50,815 bases of DNA from Stygiolobus sp037389425. GTDB taxonomy: Archaea > Thermoproteota > Thermoprotei_A > Sulfolobales > Sulfolobaceae. Numbering within the stretch: the stretch's first letter is position 1; the number at the start of each line of letters is the position of its first letter. A model generated the notes under the pieces. The model did not search any database. It saw only the letters and a program-made list of their open reading frames with translations, and was not told where the DNA came from. Below are positions 50,455-50,815 of this stretch, one piece after another. The DNA lies in the NCBI RefSeq assembly GCF_037389425.1, contig NZ_JBBHKR010000089.1, forward strand, positions 1 to 50,815, in the 5' to 3' direction. The position numbers were made by a program, and so were the translations under genes.

Positions 50455-50706
50455 GATGAGAGGTTGTAGTTAATAGCTATGGCACGGACGATCTAGTCCT
50501 CCACGCGTAGTAGCGATTGCTAACCTACCTTTAGGGACGAGTTGAAGGACTCGGCCGTGAAGAAGAGGAGGTTCAGCATGCCCTTCACTCTACCCTCTAT
50601 GAGTCCGAGAACGATCATGATCACAGCCTTCCCGCATCCCCTCATCTTTACTTAATTCCCGTTCACAATCAAATACTTGAACTCCCCTCCCCCACCTCCA
50701 CGGTAG
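50455..50706 (-). pseudogene. Decayed ORF with higher GC (possible IS remnant)
   Basis: On the minus strand one frame reads VYRGGGGGEFKYLIVNGN, stop, VKMRGCGKAVIMIVLGLIEG, LNLLFFTAESFNSSLK and, after two further stops, IVRAIAINY. The stops split what looks like one protein of about 85 aa or more. The tract is clearly more GC-rich than the AT-rich DNA around it, suggesting transferred or IS-derived DNA. The remainder of 50196-50815 shows no gene. Confidence 0.4.
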
Positions 50707-50815
50707 ACCCAAAATCATATTAGAAAAAATATTTCTGATAGGATAATATCTAATCCATAAAAAATAATGGAATTTATAAGAGTGTAAAGAATTGAAGAAA
50801 AGGTTTAAGGTGAGG

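Overview
The window is chromosomal DNA of a thermoacidophilic archaeon of the order Sulfolobales. The 5'-methylthioadenosine phosphorylase and the Ogt alkyltransferase closely match the Saccharolobus solfataricus proteins as I remember them. Other order-typical features are an Sso10a-type chromatin protein, a stand-alone catalytic threonyl-tRNA synthetase, a Sulfolobus-type PCNA next to primase, Agl24/AglB N-glycosylation enzymes, intron-bearing tRNAs and many leaderless genes with a TATA box about 26 nt before the start codon. Genus and species cannot be fixed by eye.

Layout. (1) 1-5.0 kb: a surface-protein locus with a Gly/Pro-repeat protein cut by the window edge, a pilin-like protein and an 877-residue adhesin-like protein, around a decayed stretch. 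(2) 5.2-12.5 kb: tRNA-Thr, a TPR protein, a GH15 glucoamylase/trehalase divergent from a frameshifted GT4 glycosyltransferase, then an IS605-type element carrying only tnpB. (3) 12.7-25 kb: MTA phosphorylase, an HD phosphohydrolase, two mevalonate-pathway genes, small winged-helix proteins including Sso10a, an SFM1-like SPOUT methyltransferase, a DUF123 protein, a thioesterase with an FAD oxidoreductase, a second TPR protein and a sulfide:quinone-oxidoreductase-like flavoprotein. (4) 25-35 kb: sugar nucleotidyltransferase, ogt, thrS, agl24, an endonuclease III relative, sucCD, tRNA-Ile and aglB. (5) 35.3-39.7 kb: the archaeal replication/translation cluster pcna-priS-gins15-rpl44e-rps27e-aIF2alpha-nop10, with a GPN GTPase. 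(6) 39.7-45.9 kb: prs, trm11, rnz, RNA-related genes, cca, a protein kinase and a small zinc-ribbon gene. (7) From tRNA-Pro at 46.1 kb to the end: an AT-rich accessory tract with decayed ORFs, an M48-like membrane metalloprotease, a 5'-truncated membrane protein, an interrupted Cys-rich mini-ORF and an MFS-like transporter.

Genes that work together: agl24 and aglB are two steps of protein N-glycosylation, relevant to the exported glycoproteins here. The phosphomevalonate and diphosphomevalonate enzymes feed archaeal lipid synthesis. GH15 and GT4 proteins plausibly turn over trehalose or glucan. tRNA maturation is well represented (trm11, rnz, cca, thrS, three intron-containing tRNAs).

Most worth a second look: three genes (sucD, a UPF0200 kinase and a zinc-ribbon protein) have no in-frame ATG/GTG/TTG where homology demands a start, but have ATT after a GGTG-type Shine-Dalgarno; the GT4 gene is split at a CCC-TAA site where a single +1 slip restores the frame; and a Cys-rich mini-ORF with TGA at a CxxC position lies between a membrane protease and a transporter downstream of tRNA-Pro.
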